Positions 38,974 to 48,397 of a DNA stretch of 64,000 nucleotides are shown one piece after another. A model generated the notes under the pieces. That model did no database searches, was not told the DNA's origin, and saw nothing but the letters and a program-made list of their open reading frames with translations. Position numbers and translations under genes: made by a program. This DNA is from Sva-07 sp963698435 (GTDB lineage: Bacteria > Actinomycetota > Acidimicrobiia > Acidimicrobiales > Ilumatobacteraceae), in contig CAVOQV010000018.1 in NCBI GenBank assembly GCA_963698435.1, forward strand, positions 372,001 through 436,000, given 5' to 3'. Position 1 is the first letter of the stretch, and every line of letters begins with the position of its first letter.

Positions 38974-39519
38974 ATGATCGAACTGGTGTTGGCTGTCATC
39001 GGGCGCGACCGGGCAGGTGTGGTTGCCTCGCTGGCCGACGTGGTCCGCTTTCACGAGGGCAACTGGAAGCGCAGCGAGTTGGCGGAGATCGCTGGGACAT
39101 TCGCCGGCGTCGTGGTGGTGGAGGTCGGCGACGATCGGGTCGACGAACTCCTGACCAACCTGTTGATCCTTCGTGACCAGGGTCTGCACGTCACGGCTCA
39201 GCAGGTCGAGGAACCGCTCGCCGCACCCGAGGTCGATGAAGTGCGGCTGCGACTCACCGGTCAGGACCGACCGGGCGTCGTTCATCAGGTCTCCGCAGCG
39301 ATCAGCGAAGCGGGAGTCAGCATTTCTCGCTTGGGCACGGTGACGGACCTGCCGGGCACCGACGGTGGAAGGCGTTTCGAGATCACCGCCCAGTTGTCCG
39401 TGCCGGTCGGGACCGACCTCGACGCCGTGCTCGATGCGATCGGGGAGGTCGCCGTGAACCTGGGCATCGCCCTGGACGTCGACGACCTGACGGGCGACGG
39501 CGCAGGCGACGAGCTGTAG
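38974..39519 (+). CDS. Tandem ACT-domain protein (GcvR-like)
   Basis: Protein of 181 aa with two ACT domains: IELVLAVIGRDRAGVVASLADVVRFHEGNW (1-75) and VRLRLTGQDRPGVVHQVSAAISEAGVSI (about 90-170). ACT domains bind amino acids, and a GcvR-like two-ACT layout suggests a regulator that senses one by protein-protein contact. No glycine cleavage genes are adjacent, so the partner is unknown. It is tail to tail with the antiporter gene. Confidence 0.82.
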   Translation: MIELVLAVIGRDRAGVVASLADVVRFHEGNWKRSELAEIAGTFAGVVVVEVGDDRVDELLTNLLILRDQGLHVTAQQVEEPLAAPEVDEVRLRLTGQDRPGVVHQVSAAISEAGVSISRLGTVTDLPGTDGGRRFEITAQLSVPVGTDLDAVLDAIGEVAVNLGIALDVDDLTGDGAGDEL

Positions 39520-39547
39520 TCGCCGCCGGCACGCACGCCTCCAGGCA

Positions 39548-41386
39548 CTAGATCGCGTTCTGACCTGGCGCGACCTCGTCATCGAGTTGCTGCTGGATCG
39601 AAGGGGCAGCGAGGCCGATGACCTCTCCCTCGCTGGGAACGGGATCGTTTCGGCACAGGAACGCCAGTTTGCCGTCGACGATCCGCAGCAGCGGCAGGAA
39701 GAGTTGATCGTCGACGGCTGCTTGGATTGCCTCCCCACCGTGCGCGGTGCGCACCCGCCACCCTTGGCGCGAGCGCTCGTCGAGTGTTGCGTAGGTGACG
39801 CCCTCGATGCCGATGAGTCGTCCGAGGTGCTCCTCGGGCACCGACGGGTCGCCGCTTCGGCGCGCCGTTGGCGCGAGTTGGAACACCTCGCGCCGACCGA
39901 AGATCCGTGCGAAGCGGGCCGTCGCCAATGCGTTCACCTCGTCGTTCGATGTGAACGCCAGCAGCCGACCGATACCGCGCAGGTCGAGATCGTGGTTCGC
40001 CTCCTCGGCGAGCACGCTCATGCGTCGTGCTCGTAGCCCGGCCGCGATCGCTCGGGTGACGTTGTAGGGGTCGGTGTCGACCAGCAGGGTCTTCACGTTG
40101 CACTTGTCGAGTTCGGTTGCGAGCCCACGGCCGACGGCGTGCGAGCCCGCGATCAGCACACCGTTGGCCTGGGCCTCCGCCAGGCCCAGCGTGCGTGCGG
40201 CCGGTCCGGCGAGAAACCCGTACACGACGATCGTTCCGATGATCACGAGGAACACGATCGGTACGATCTTCGCGGCGTCGGGCACGCCTTCTTCCTCGAG
40301 TCGGATCGCGAAGATCGCCGACACCGCCGCGGCCACGATGCCGCGTGGCGCCATCGTCATCAGGAACACCCGCTCGCGCCAGCTGAGCGAGGTCCGCACG
40401 GTCGAGACCAGCACCGACAACGGACGCGCGAGGAGCACCAGGACGGCGAGGAACGCCAGCGACGGCAGCGCCACGTCACGCAGCGCATCGGGCTCGATGC
40501 GCGCAGCGAGCAGGATGAACAGGAACGAGATCAGCAACGTCCGGAGACTCTCGTTGAACTCGAGGACTTGACGGATCGTCGAGCTCTCGCGCCGCGCCAG
40601 GTACATGCCCATCACGGTCACCGTGAGCAGGCCGGCCTCTTCCTGGATCTCGTTGGTGGCCACGAACGCGGCGACGACGAACGCAAACGTGATGGGCACC
40701 GTGAGCTGGTCGGGGATCAGGAAGCGCCGCAGCGCGATGTCGAGCGCAACTGCGGCGGCCAGGCCGATGCCGGCGCCGGCGACGATCGTCAACAGGACTA
40801 CGCCGACGATGGTCGCAGCCGCTTCGTCCGGCGCATCGGTGAGGACGATTTCGAAGGCGATCAGCGCGGCGGTGGCGCCGATCGGATCGATCAGGACCCC
40901 TTCCGCCCGCAGGATCGGGCCCGTCGGCCCGGCTGGTCTCACGAACCGAAGGAGCGGGCCCACGACGGTCGGTCCCGTCACGACGAGAACCGCACCCAGG
41001 ACGATGGCCGCCTGGTTCGAGATCCCGAACACCTCGCGAGCCGCGTACCAGCTGACCAGGAACGTGAAGACGGCGCCGATGGTGATCAGTCGTCGCACGA
41101 CCGTTCCGGTGTTGCGCAGCTCGCGCGGTGGCAGGTCGAGGCCACCCTCGAACAGGATCAGTGCCACCGCCAGCGACACGAGTGGAAACAACGTGCCGCC
41201 GAGCAACTCGTCGGGCTCGACGATCCCGGTGACCGGTCCGAGCAACAACCCGGCGATCAACAGAGCGATGATCGAGGGCACCTGGATACGCCACGCGATC
41301 CATTGGGCGAGCATCCCCGCGCCCAGGATCAGTGCGAGCGTCGGCCCGATCGCCGATTCGGTCGCTGCCCACATCGCCGCCGTCAT
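39548..41386 (-). CDS. Na+/H+ antiporter (NhaP/CPA1) with C-terminal RCK domain
   Basis: Protein of 612 aa. About 12 membrane helices (1-420) include the half-site segment LFEGGLDLPPRELRN and VVTGPTVVGPLLRF, typical of CPA1 antiporters. A NAD-binding RCK domain follows (about 425-540): NGVLIAGSHAVGRGLATELDKCNVKTLLVDTD, then a regulatory tail. It exchanges Na+ or K+ for H+ with nucleotide gating. The ATG at 41386 gives the usual N-terminus. Confidence 0.87.
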   Translation of the reverse strand: MTAAMWAATESAIGPTLALILGAGMLAQWIAWRIQVPSIIALLIAGLLLGPVTGIVEPDELLGGTLFPLVSLAVALILFEGGLDLPPRELRNTGTVVRRLITIGAVFTFLVSWYAAREVFGISNQAAIVLGAVLVVTGPTVVGPLLRFVRPAGPTGPILRAEGVLIDPIGATAALIAFEIVLTDAPDEAAATIVGVVLLTIVAGAGIGLAAAVALDIALRRFLIPDQLTVPITFAFVVAAFVATNEIQEEAGLLTVTVMGMYLARRESSTIRQVLEFNESLRTLLISFLFILLAARIEPDALRDVALPSLAFLAVLVLLARPLSVLVSTVRTSLSWRERVFLMTMAPRGIVAAAVSAIFAIRLEEEGVPDAAKIVPIVFLVIIGTIVVYGFLAGPAARTLGLAEAQANGVLIAGSHAVGRGLATELDKCNVKTLLVDTDPYNVTRAIAAGLRARRMSVLAEEANHDLDLRGIGRLLAFTSNDEVNALATARFARIFGRREVFQLAPTARRSGDPSVPEEHLGRLIGIEGVTYATLDERSRQGWRVRTAHGGEAIQAAVDDQLFLPLLRIVDGKLAFLCRNDPVPSEGEVIGLAAPSIQQQLDDEVAPGQNAI

Positions 41387-41450
41387 GCTCTCGACCTCAA
41401 CGAGTGGTTGCGTGGAGGAGGGCGGCCATCCGGGGCGAGCGTAGTCGCGG

Positions 41451-41456
41451 TACCGT
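41451..41456 (+). promoter_or_regulatory. -10 element TACCGT of the hydrolase-OsmC gene
   Basis: TACCGT, 6 nt, ATG at 41463; predicted leaderless start. Confidence 0.5.
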
Positions 41457-41462
41457 CGACGC

Positions 41463-42707
41463 ATGGCTGCACGCATCGAACGAGTCACTTTCCCGGGAAG
41501 CCAGGGAGCCGAGCTGTCGGCACGACTCGACCTCCCGGCCGGGCCTCCACGGGCCTTCGCCCTGTTCGCTCACTGCTTCACGTGCAGCAAGGACATCGCT
41601 GCCGCGTCGCGGATCGCCAACGCCCTGACCGACGTCGGGTTCGGTGTGTTGCGCTTCGACTTCACCGGGCTGGGGATGAGCGGTGGCGAATTCGAGAACA
41701 CCAACTTCACGTCGAACACCGACGACGTCGTCGCGGCGGCCGACTGGTTGCGGGCCGAACACCAGGCACCCCAGCTCCTCGTGGGGCACTCCCTGGGCGG
41801 GTCGGCGGTGCTCGCCGTCGCCGCCGAGATCGCCGAGGTACGAGCGGTCGCGACGATCGGAGCTCCTGCCAGCCCCGACCACGTGACCGAGATCTTCGAG
41901 GCATCCCTCGACGAGATCGCCACGGAGGGCGTCGCCCGGGTGCAACTGGCCGGGCGCGCGTTCACCATCCGTCAGCAATTCGTCGACGACCTTCGCGCGC
42001 ACGTGGTCACCGATCGGGTGCGGACGATGAAGCGTGCGCTGCTGGTGCTGCACTCGCCGATCGACAACACGGTGTCGATCGACCACGCCTCGGAGATCTT
42101 CCAGGCGGCGCGGCACCCCAAGAGCTTCGTGTCGCTCGACGGGGCCGATCACCTGCTGACCACCCGAGCCGACGCCGAGTTCGCGGCGAACATGATCGGG
42201 GCCTTCGCCGATCGGTACATCATCGACGAGAGCGGAGCGTTGGCGGCGCCGAGAGCGTCGGCTCCGGTGGTGGTGTCGGAGACCACGCAGGGTCCGTTCT
42301 TGAACCACGTGGTGGTCGGCCGGCATCGCCTGTTGGCCGACGAACCCGAGTCGGTCGGCGGATTCGATGCCGGACCGTCGCCCTACGACCTGTTGGGTGC
42401 CGCTCTCGGGGCGTGCACCTCGATGACGCTGCGCATGTATGCCGACCGCAAGAACGTGCCCCTCGACCGGGTCACCGTGGCGGTGAACCACGGCAAGATT
42501 CACGCCGACGACTGTGCCGAGTGCTCGGAGAACGGTCTGCTGTCCGGGCGATCGGGAATGATCGACCGGTTCGAACGGGTGGTCACGGTCGATGGCGACG
42601 ATCTCACCGATACGCACCGGGCGAAGCTGCTCGAGATCGCCGACAAGTGCCCGGTCCATCGCACCCTCGAATCCGCGAGTTCGATCGTGACCCGTCTCGC
42701 CGACTGA
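41463..42707 (+). CDS. Bifunctional alpha/beta hydrolase-OsmC family protein
   Basis: Protein of 414 aa. The N-terminal alpha/beta hydrolase (about 1-260) has FTGLGMSGGEF, the nucleophile elbow VGHSLGGSAVL (Ser near residue 112), an Asp region and the catalytic His in LDGADHLL. The OsmC domain (about 270-414) has two redox Cys: LGACTSMTLRMYADRK and DKCPVHRTLE, as in organic-peroxide reductases. It might process acylated substrates and peroxides together, but the fusion's role is unknown. It converges on yihY with a family-A repeat between. Confidence 0.87.
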   Translation: MAARIERVTFPGSQGAELSARLDLPAGPPRAFALFAHCFTCSKDIAAASRIANALTDVGFGVLRFDFTGLGMSGGEFENTNFTSNTDDVVAAADWLRAEHQAPQLLVGHSLGGSAVLAVAAEIAEVRAVATIGAPASPDHVTEIFEASLDEIATEGVARVQLAGRAFTIRQQFVDDLRAHVVTDRVRTMKRALLVLHSPIDNTVSIDHASEIFQAARHPKSFVSLDGADHLLTTRADAEFAANMIGAFADRYIIDESGALAAPRASAPVVVSETTQGPFLNHVVVGRHRLLADEPESVGGFDAGPSPYDLLGAALGACTSMTLRMYADRKNVPLDRVTVAVNHGKIHADDCAECSENGLLSGRSGMIDRFERVVTVDGDDLTDTHRAKLLEIADKCPVHRTLESASSIVTRLAD

Positions 42708-42739
42708 TCCTCTCATCGTCCCAACGCCGAAACGACCGA

Positions 42740-42781
42740 GCGATGAGCGAGGCGACCGGATACGCGCCGTTGGCTCATCGC
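42740..42781. repeat. 42-bp hairpin repeat, family A, copy 3 (diverged)
   Basis: Same length and arms (GCGATGAGC ... GCTCATCGC) as the other copies; the loop has diverged (GGATACGCGCC). Single copy between two converging genes. Confidence 0.8.
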
Positions 42782-42809
42782 AGGTGGGTCGGTGAGGCGG
42801 TGACGATTC

Positions 42810-43712
42810 TCAGGCGGTGGCGGGCGCGGGTCGTTCGGCGGGCTCGACCGCATCGGGCGGCTGGACGCGGTCGAGCGATCCATCGCGATGGCGCAGGAGT
42901 GCGGCGTTGAACTCGGTACTCATCAGCGCGGCGATCGACAGCAAGCTCAGCCAGGTGACGAGTCCGAGTACCAGGGCGAACTGCCCGTAGGTGTCCCCGG
43001 CGTTGCTGGTGATCTGGCGCACGATGCCGGTGCCGAAGTACTGCAACACCGAGTACAGCAACCCGGCGATCACGGCGCCCGGCCAGACGTCGCGCCAGGT
43101 CGGCTCGGCGGCCGTCAGATATCGGAACATCGCCGTGAGCACCATGATGTTGATCACCACCGTCGCCGCGAGCAACGCGATGCGTCCGCCGACCGGCAGC
43201 CCTGCAGCGTTCACCAGCGTCGTGATCCCGACGCTGCCGACCTGGGCGGCACCGACGAACAGCAGTCCGAGCAGCGCCTTGCCGCGCTGCTTGGGCATCG
43301 CATCGCGATGGTCGACCTCGACTTCCCACACGTCGTCCTGCGCTCCCTGGAGAGCGACGAACGCCTTCGTCGCCGACCACAGGGCGGCGCCGAGCCCGAT
43401 GAGGAGCGCCCACCAGTTGCCGCCCAGCGAGCTCGGATCTGCCTCGAGCTGTTGGCCGAGCACGGGGATGTCGGCCAGCGCCCCGTCGATGATGCGTTGC
43501 TGCAGGTCTTCGTTGCCCTCCAACACGAAGCCCAGGATCGTGGTCGCCGCGAGCATCAGCGGGAAGATCGACAAGAACCCGAAGAACGCGAGCACCGAGG
43601 CGTTGCGCCCCGAGAGGTGTCGTCGCCACCCGTCGAGGGTGTCGACGAACACGTCGATGCTGACATGCCGCCCGCGGAGCTGCATCACCCGATCACTCGT
43701 CGTCCACGGCAT
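42810..43712 (-). CDS. YihY/BrkB-family membrane protein
   Basis: Protein of 300 aa with six predicted helices: SVLAFFGFLSIFPLMLAATTILGF, LIGLGAALWSATKAFVALQGA, LLGLLFVGAAQVGSVG and others, with the family segment YSVLQYFGTGIVRQ and TYGQFALVLGLVTWL. Function is unknown; early ribonuclease claims are not supported. The ATG at 43712 lies 13 bp after the ung stop, so the two may be co-transcribed. Confidence 0.85.
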   Translation of the reverse strand: MPWTTSDRVMQLRGRHVSIDVFVDTLDGWRRHLSGRNASVLAFFGFLSIFPLMLAATTILGFVLEGNEDLQQRIIDGALADIPVLGQQLEADPSSLGGNWWALLIGLGAALWSATKAFVALQGAQDDVWEVEVDHRDAMPKQRGKALLGLLFVGAAQVGSVGITTLVNAAGLPVGGRIALLAATVVINIMVLTAMFRYLTAAEPTWRDVWPGAVIAGLLYSVLQYFGTGIVRQITSNAGDTYGQFALVLGLVTWLSLLSIAALMSTEFNAALLRHRDGSLDRVQPPDAVEPAERPAPATA

Positions 43713-43725
43713 CAGTGCTGCATCC

Positions 43726-44406
43726 TCATTCGTCGGCGCTTCCCCGTTCGGCCAGATCCCACTCCACAGGATCGCGCCCCGCATCGGCCAGCGCGGCATT
43801 CGTGCGGCTGAACGGTCGGCTGCCGAAGAACCCGTTGTGGGCCGACAGAGGGGACGGATGGGGTGATTCGATGATCGTGTGACGGGTGGTATCGATCAGG
43901 GAGCGCTTGCGCCGCGCCGACGCTCCCCACAGCACGAACACGACGGGCTCGTCCTTGGCGCTGACCACCTGGATCACCCGATCGGTGAAGGTTTCCCACC
44001 CGTGGTTCTGATGCGAGGCCGCCGCACCGCCGCGCACGGTGAGCGTCGCGTTGAGCAGCAGCACGCCGCGGTTGGCCCATGCCTCGAGATTGCCGTGGTC
44101 GGGGATCGGCACGCCGAGGTCGGTGTGCAGCTCCTTGTGGATGTTGGCCAACGACGGGGGAACTCGGACACCCCGACGAACCGAGAAGGCCAGTCCGTGT
44201 GCCTGACCGGGACCGTGATAGGGGTCCTGGCCGAGGATCATCACCTTCACGTCGCCGTACGGCGTGAGATGAAGCGCCGTGAACACCTCGTCCGCCGGCG
44301 GGTACACCGGATGATCTCGACGTTCCTGCGCGACGAACTGCTGGAGTTCGATCCAGTACGGCAGCTCCAGCTGATCGCGCAGCAACGGGTTCCAATCGGT
44401 CGGCAT
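43726..44406 (-). CDS. ung: Uracil-DNA glycosylase (family 1)
   Basis: Protein of 226 aa. It removes uracil from DNA in base excision repair. Water-activating loop GQDPYHGPGQAHGLAFS (catalytic Asp near residue 63), Asn in LLLNATLTV, and DNA-intercalating HPSPLSAH. Length and order match the family. The start is ATG 44406 or 44415. It is divergent from the PLP enzyme gene. Confidence 0.95.
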   Translation of the reverse strand: MPTDWNPLLRDQLELPYWIELQQFVAQERRDHPVYPPADEVFTALHLTPYGDVKVMILGQDPYHGPGQAHGLAFSVRRGVRVPPSLANIHKELHTDLGVPIPDHGNLEAWANRGVLLLNATLTVRGGAAASHQNHGWETFTDRVIQVVSAKDEPVVFVLWGASARRKRSLIDTTRHTIIESPHPSPLSAHNGFFGSRPFSRTNAALADAGRDPVEWDLAERGSADE

Positions 44407-44410
44407 CGGG

Positions 44411-44416
44411 CACACT
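44411..44416 (+). promoter_or_regulatory. Possible -10 element CACACT of the PLP enzyme gene
   Basis: CACACT, 7 nt, ATG at 44424; weaker leaderless candidate. Confidence 0.35.
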
Positions 44417-44423
44417 GCCTAGC

Positions 44424-45419
44424 ATGAGCACCGTGTTCGATCATCTCGAACGAGCCACGCTCGCCACGCTGCCGACGCCGCTCGAGGCGGGCCCGACGCT
44501 GGCGGGTGGGAGTCGGCTGTGGGTCAAGCGCGATGACCTCACCGGTCTCGGCGGCGGCGGCAACAAGGCGCGCAAGCTCGAGTTCCTGTGCGGTGATGCG
44601 GTCGCCACGGGTGCCCGCGCCCTGGTGACCGTCGGTGCAGCCCAGTCGAATCATTGCCGGATGACCGCAGCAGCGGGCGCTCGACTCGGGCTCGAGACGC
44701 ATCTGGTGTTGTCGGGTGACCGACCCGCCGAGGCAACCGGGAACCAACTGCTGTCGACGCTCTTCGGGGCGCAGCTCCACTTCACCGGTGCCGAAGAGAG
44801 CCACTGGGGCGAGTTGGAGATCGCGCGCGAAGCGGTCACCGATCAACTGGTCGCCGAGGGGCTGTCCCCCTATGCGATCCCGATCGGTGGGAGCACGGCC
44901 GTCGGGGCGCTCGGCTACGCCGCAGCCTTCATCGAACTGCTGGACCAGTGCGAGGCCGCCGGCGTCTCTGCGTCGCACGTCGTGTTCACGTCGTCGAGCG
45001 GCGGCACCCACGCCGGGCTCCTGGCAGGTCGCGCAGCTGCGGCGCATGCGGGCCGCGACGTGCCTGACGTCGTTGCGATCGGCGTCGCGAAGGGTGTCAA
45101 CGTCGGACGACCCGATGTGGCGGGGCTGGCGAACCAGACCCTGACACTCATGCAGTCGACTGCGATCGTTGCCGAGGAGGACGTCGAGGTCGACACGCGC
45201 TGGATCGGTGAGGACTATGCCGTACCGACCGCTGCCGGCGATGCAGCAATCAGATGGGCGGCGCAGCATGGCGGATGGCTGCTCGATCGAACCTATTCCG
45301 GCAAGGGCTGTTCGGGGTTGCTGGGTCTGGACGTCGAGCAGCGGTTCGGCTCTGACGTCGTCTTCGTGCACACCGGTGGCTGGCCGGCGCTCTTCGCGCC
45401 CGACGGTGTCCCGGCCTGA
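44424..45419 (+). CDS. D-cysteine desulfhydrase/ACC deaminase-family PLP enzyme
   Basis: Protein of 331 aa. The PLP Lys lies in LGGGGNKARKLEFL (about residue 51), followed by VGAAQSNHCRMTAAAGARLG with the Ser/Asn/His that distinguish this family, IPIGGSTAVGALGYA and the phosphate-binding TSSSGGTHAGLLAG. It eliminates ammonia and H2S from D-cysteine or deaminates 1-aminocyclopropane-1-carboxylate; sequence alone does not separate the two. A family-B repeat starts 6 bp after the stop. Confidence 0.87.
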   Translation: MSTVFDHLERATLATLPTPLEAGPTLAGGSRLWVKRDDLTGLGGGGNKARKLEFLCGDAVATGARALVTVGAAQSNHCRMTAAAGARLGLETHLVLSGDRPAEATGNQLLSTLFGAQLHFTGAEESHWGELEIAREAVTDQLVAEGLSPYAIPIGGSTAVGALGYAAAFIELLDQCEAAGVSASHVVFTSSSGGTHAGLLAGRAAAAHAGRDVPDVVAIGVAKGVNVGRPDVAGLANQTLTLMQSTAIVAEEDVEVDTRWIGEDYAVPTAAGDAAIRWAAQHGGWLLDRTYSGKGCSGLLGLDVEQRFGSDVVFVHTGGWPALFAPDGVPA

Positions 45420-45424
45420 CTCGA

Positions 45425-45476
45425 CGTCTGTGTGTGGATCCGGGTGACCCGGTCCACCCGAACTGCAACGCAAACG
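45425..45476. repeat. 52-bp palindromic repeat, family B, copy 4
   Basis: Most diverged copy: left arm CGTCTGTGT, right arm ACGCAAACG; inner GGGTGACC and GGTCCACCC. It ends 8 bp before the -10 of the next gene. Confidence 0.85.
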
Positions 45477-45483
45477 TGGTGTG

Positions 45484-45489
45484 TAGCGT
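45484..45489 (+). promoter_or_regulatory. -10 element TAGCGT of the IPNS-like gene
   Basis: TAGCGT, 7 nt, ATG at 45497; predicted leaderless start. Confidence 0.45.
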
Positions 45490-45496
45490 TGCGGGG

Positions 45497-46468
45497 ATGA
45501 CCGATCAGATCTTGGATGTCGACCTGCTCGCATTCGAGTCGAGCACGGGGTCGCGACGTCGGGCCGTCGTCGACGGTGTCCGCCGAAGCCTCGAGACCGG
45601 CTTCGTCTACACGAGTCACGACCTGTCCGAGGATCTTCTCGACACGACGTACGCGATGCTCCGCGAGTTCTTCGAACTCGACGAGGCCACCAAGCGAGCA
45701 TTCGTGGCCCCCGGAGCCCACGGCCAGACCGGCTACACCGGCCTGTTGGTCGAGACAGCGGCCTCCAGCGACAAACCGGACTGGAAGGAGATGCTCAACT
45801 GGTCGGCGCCGATCGCCGCTGGGCATCCACTCAGGACCAGGTTCCCAACCGCCTACCCCGACCAGTTGCTGCCCGAGTCCGCCGTGCCGGGCATCACCGA
45901 CGTGCTCGATCGCTTCCACGAATCGATCGCGGACCTGCAACGGCGATTCCTGCGTGTGATCGCCGAGGGCATCGGGTGCCACGAAACGTTCTTCGACGAC
46001 ATGGTCGCCGACGGACCAACGTTGACGCGGGCGATCCGCTATCCCGCGATGTCGGAGCTCGGTGAAGACGGCCACGAATGGGCCGGCCAGCACGGCGACA
46101 TCAACCTGATCACCGCCCTTCCTCGCGCCACCGCTCCGGGACTTCAGGTCCAAGTCGGCGACGACTGGGTCGACGCCACACCGCCGGACGACGCCGTGAT
46201 CATCAACACCGGGATCATGCTCGAGCGGCTGACCAACGGCATCATCCCGGTCGGCTGGCACCGGGTGGTCGCAGCGCCGGGCTACGAAGGTGAGCGCTAC
46301 AGCGTCGTTCAGTTCTGCCACCCCCGCCCGTGGACGATCTTGTCGCCGGTTCCCTCGTGCTGTACGCCCGACAACCCGCAGCGCTTCTCGGCGATCAGCG
46401 CCGAGCACGCCCTCGACGAGGTCCTCTACGAGATCAACCTGCTCGAGGACGCCCGGCGCGTCGGCTGA
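45497..46468 (+). CDS. Isopenicillin N synthase-family 2-oxoglutarate/Fe(II) oxygenase
   Basis: Protein of 323 aa. N-terminal DIOX_N-type domain (VRRSLETGFVYTSHDL, FFELDEATKRAF), then the jelly roll with Fe ligands QHGDINLITALP (HxD) and GWHRVVA (His), and the RYSVVQFCHPRP segment with the Arg of the co-substrate site. The family includes oxygenases of secondary metabolism and hormone synthesis; it need not make beta-lactams, and no NRPS is nearby. The ATG at 45497 is taken. Confidence 0.85.
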   Translation: MTDQILDVDLLAFESSTGSRRRAVVDGVRRSLETGFVYTSHDLSEDLLDTTYAMLREFFELDEATKRAFVAPGAHGQTGYTGLLVETAASSDKPDWKEMLNWSAPIAAGHPLRTRFPTAYPDQLLPESAVPGITDVLDRFHESIADLQRRFLRVIAEGIGCHETFFDDMVADGPTLTRAIRYPAMSELGEDGHEWAGQHGDINLITALPRATAPGLQVQVGDDWVDATPPDDAVIINTGIMLERLTNGIIPVGWHRVVAAPGYEGERYSVVQFCHPRPWTILSPVPSCCTPDNPQRFSAISAEHALDEVLYEINLLEDARRVG

Positions 46469-46508
46469 CCTGCGCTGGGGAACCCGGGTCGGGTCGCGAC
46501 GGGAGCGC

Positions 46509-48268
46509 TCAGGGCCGCATCATCGGCACGCTGAGCGAGGTGTCGTCACGCAGGGCGAGGTCGACCCAGATCGAGGTGGGCAGGTCGATCGGCGTCGTCC
46601 AGCTCACCGGGACCGAGGTCTGTCCGCCCGCGCCCGGTCCCCGTTTGTCGGACGGTGCCCATCCGCAGCCCTCGTTGGGATAGATCATCGCTGCCCACCC
46701 CGATGCGATCACCTCGCCGGTCGAGGTGATCTCCCATTCGGAGTCGATCTCGCGGTTGTCGTCGGTGGTTTCGACGACCACCGGGTCGAGTCCCGAGCCG
46801 TTCGGGAGTCCCGACCACGGCCCGATGCCGACCGAACACGCCTGGCGGAACAGCGCGTCGATGACCGGACCGTACGCGTCGACGGGCGTGCCGTCGAGGT
46901 CGGTGATCGTGAGACGGATGTGCGGAGCGATGGCATCGTCGGGGATCTGGACTGTCGCATCGGTTGGGACATCCGAGCGAATGCCGATCGGCAGTGGATC
47001 GGTGTCACCCATGAAGCCGAGGACCTGGCCGGCGCGCACGGTCCGGCCCACGGCGGCGAGCGAGGTCAGCCGGAGGTGGGCAGGCGCAGAACCGTCGTTC
47101 GTGCCGGGCGTGTCGTCGTTGAAGCCGGCGAGTTCGTAGCTTCGCCCGAACGTGTCGGTGATCGTGACCGAGATCGTCTCGCCGGGCTCGTCGACCACGC
47201 GGTGATCACGCCGTCGGCGACCGACAACACCGGTTGGAGCTTGACGCCGAAGACGATGCCTGGAGCCTCCTCGGCGCAGAGCCCGGCCGCCTCGATCTCC
47301 GCCGCGGTTGCGCTCGCACCGGCGTTCTGGACGGCGTCTCGAGCATCGCCACACTCGGGGGCGGCCAGTCGGGTCGGGCCGAGAACCGGGAACGCAATCG
47401 TGGCGTTTCGCTCGATGGCGGGTGTGGCCGGATCGACGGCTGTCTGGGGTGGCAGCTCGGGAGCGAACCCCATCCGCGCGAGGCCCTCGGCGAACGTCAC
47501 GGGTCGCGGAATCGGCTGGCCCGAGAGAAACGACCACACGGCCAGCCAGCGCTGCTGGTACTCGCGGACGGTGAGCACGTTGCCGGCCGACGGCACCGGC
47601 ACGATGTCCATCAAGCTGACGTCACGGGCCGCTCGCGGGTAGTACCACATGACGGGAACCATCGAGACGTCGTTGTCCCACTGCTCGAGGAATCGGTTGA
47701 CATCGCTGGCGGCTCGTTCGTCCTGGATCACCGGCGGGGCGAGGTAGGCCTCGCTGTACCCGGCGTAGTTGTCCCAGGTCGAGGTGATGAACTGATACGC
47801 GCCCGAGGCGCGCCCCTTGTTCGGCGGGAGCGTGTAGTCGCCGCGTGACTCGAGGTAGCGGATGGTCGCGAGGATGTGGGCGATCTGGCTGGGATACGCG
47901 ATCACGTTCTGGGGTGCCGGTGCAGCCGGGGTCGTGATGGCTGTCGTCGATGTGGTCGAGACCGTTGTCGAAGCTGCGGTCGGTGTCGCGGGTGCCGTTG
48001 TGGGCGTCCTCACGGAGGGCGCGGTGGTCGTCGTGGTGGTCGACGACGTCGTGGTGGTGGTGGTCGCTGTCGGCGACGCTGGTGGCAGGTCAGCCGCGAC
48101 GGGGTCGTCGGCGTGCGCGACCGGTGTGGCGACCGCTCCGATCATTCCGGCGGCTGCGATCGCTGCGGCGATGCGTGCGCAGCGACCGGTGCGACGTCGC
48201 GCGCCGAGATCGTGGCGCGGAGCGTGGGCCACGCTCGTGGAACTCTCATCGGTCGGTGTCATTGCCAT
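46509..48268 (-). pseudogene. Secreted transglycosylase-like protein with C-terminal LytM-like region (frameshifted)
   Basis: Two frames join near 47197-47204: the upstream frame reads QPVLSVADGVITA and the downstream one continues VVDEPGETISVTITD. One missing G (GCG-TGG for GCGGTGG) explains it. The product would have a signal peptide (ending PVAHADD), a Thr-rich linker (about 25 Thr), a lysozyme-like module (ILATIRYLESRGDYT, SGAYQFITSTWDNYAG) and a region resembling LytM/M23 proteins. It probably acts on the cell wall. Given the clustered indels around it, sequence error is the likely cause, so the gene may be intact. Start ATG 48268 or 48262. Confidence 0.68.
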
Positions 48269-48397
48269 GAGTGGTATCGGCACGCGTCCCCGCCGGGTCA
48301 AGTGCGTTCTCACGACGCTAGTGCGCCTGCGCCGCTACCGTTCCGTGGTCGATGTCCGATGCCGTGACCGAACCGGTCGACCCCGATCTCCGAGCGA

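Noticed and set aside
40680..40700. ACGCAAACG inside the antiporter gene as another family-B repeat
   Set aside because: Only one arm of nine bases is present, within a coding sequence and without the rest of the 52-bp element.
45425..45476. Family-B repeats as simple transcription terminators
   Set aside because: Copy 2 lies between two diverging genes and copies 3 and 4 directly before promoters; no T-tract follows any copy.
45497..46468. A beta-lactam biosynthetic gene because of the isopenicillin N synthase family match
   Set aside because: The family is broad and no peptide synthetase or other pathway gene is in the window.
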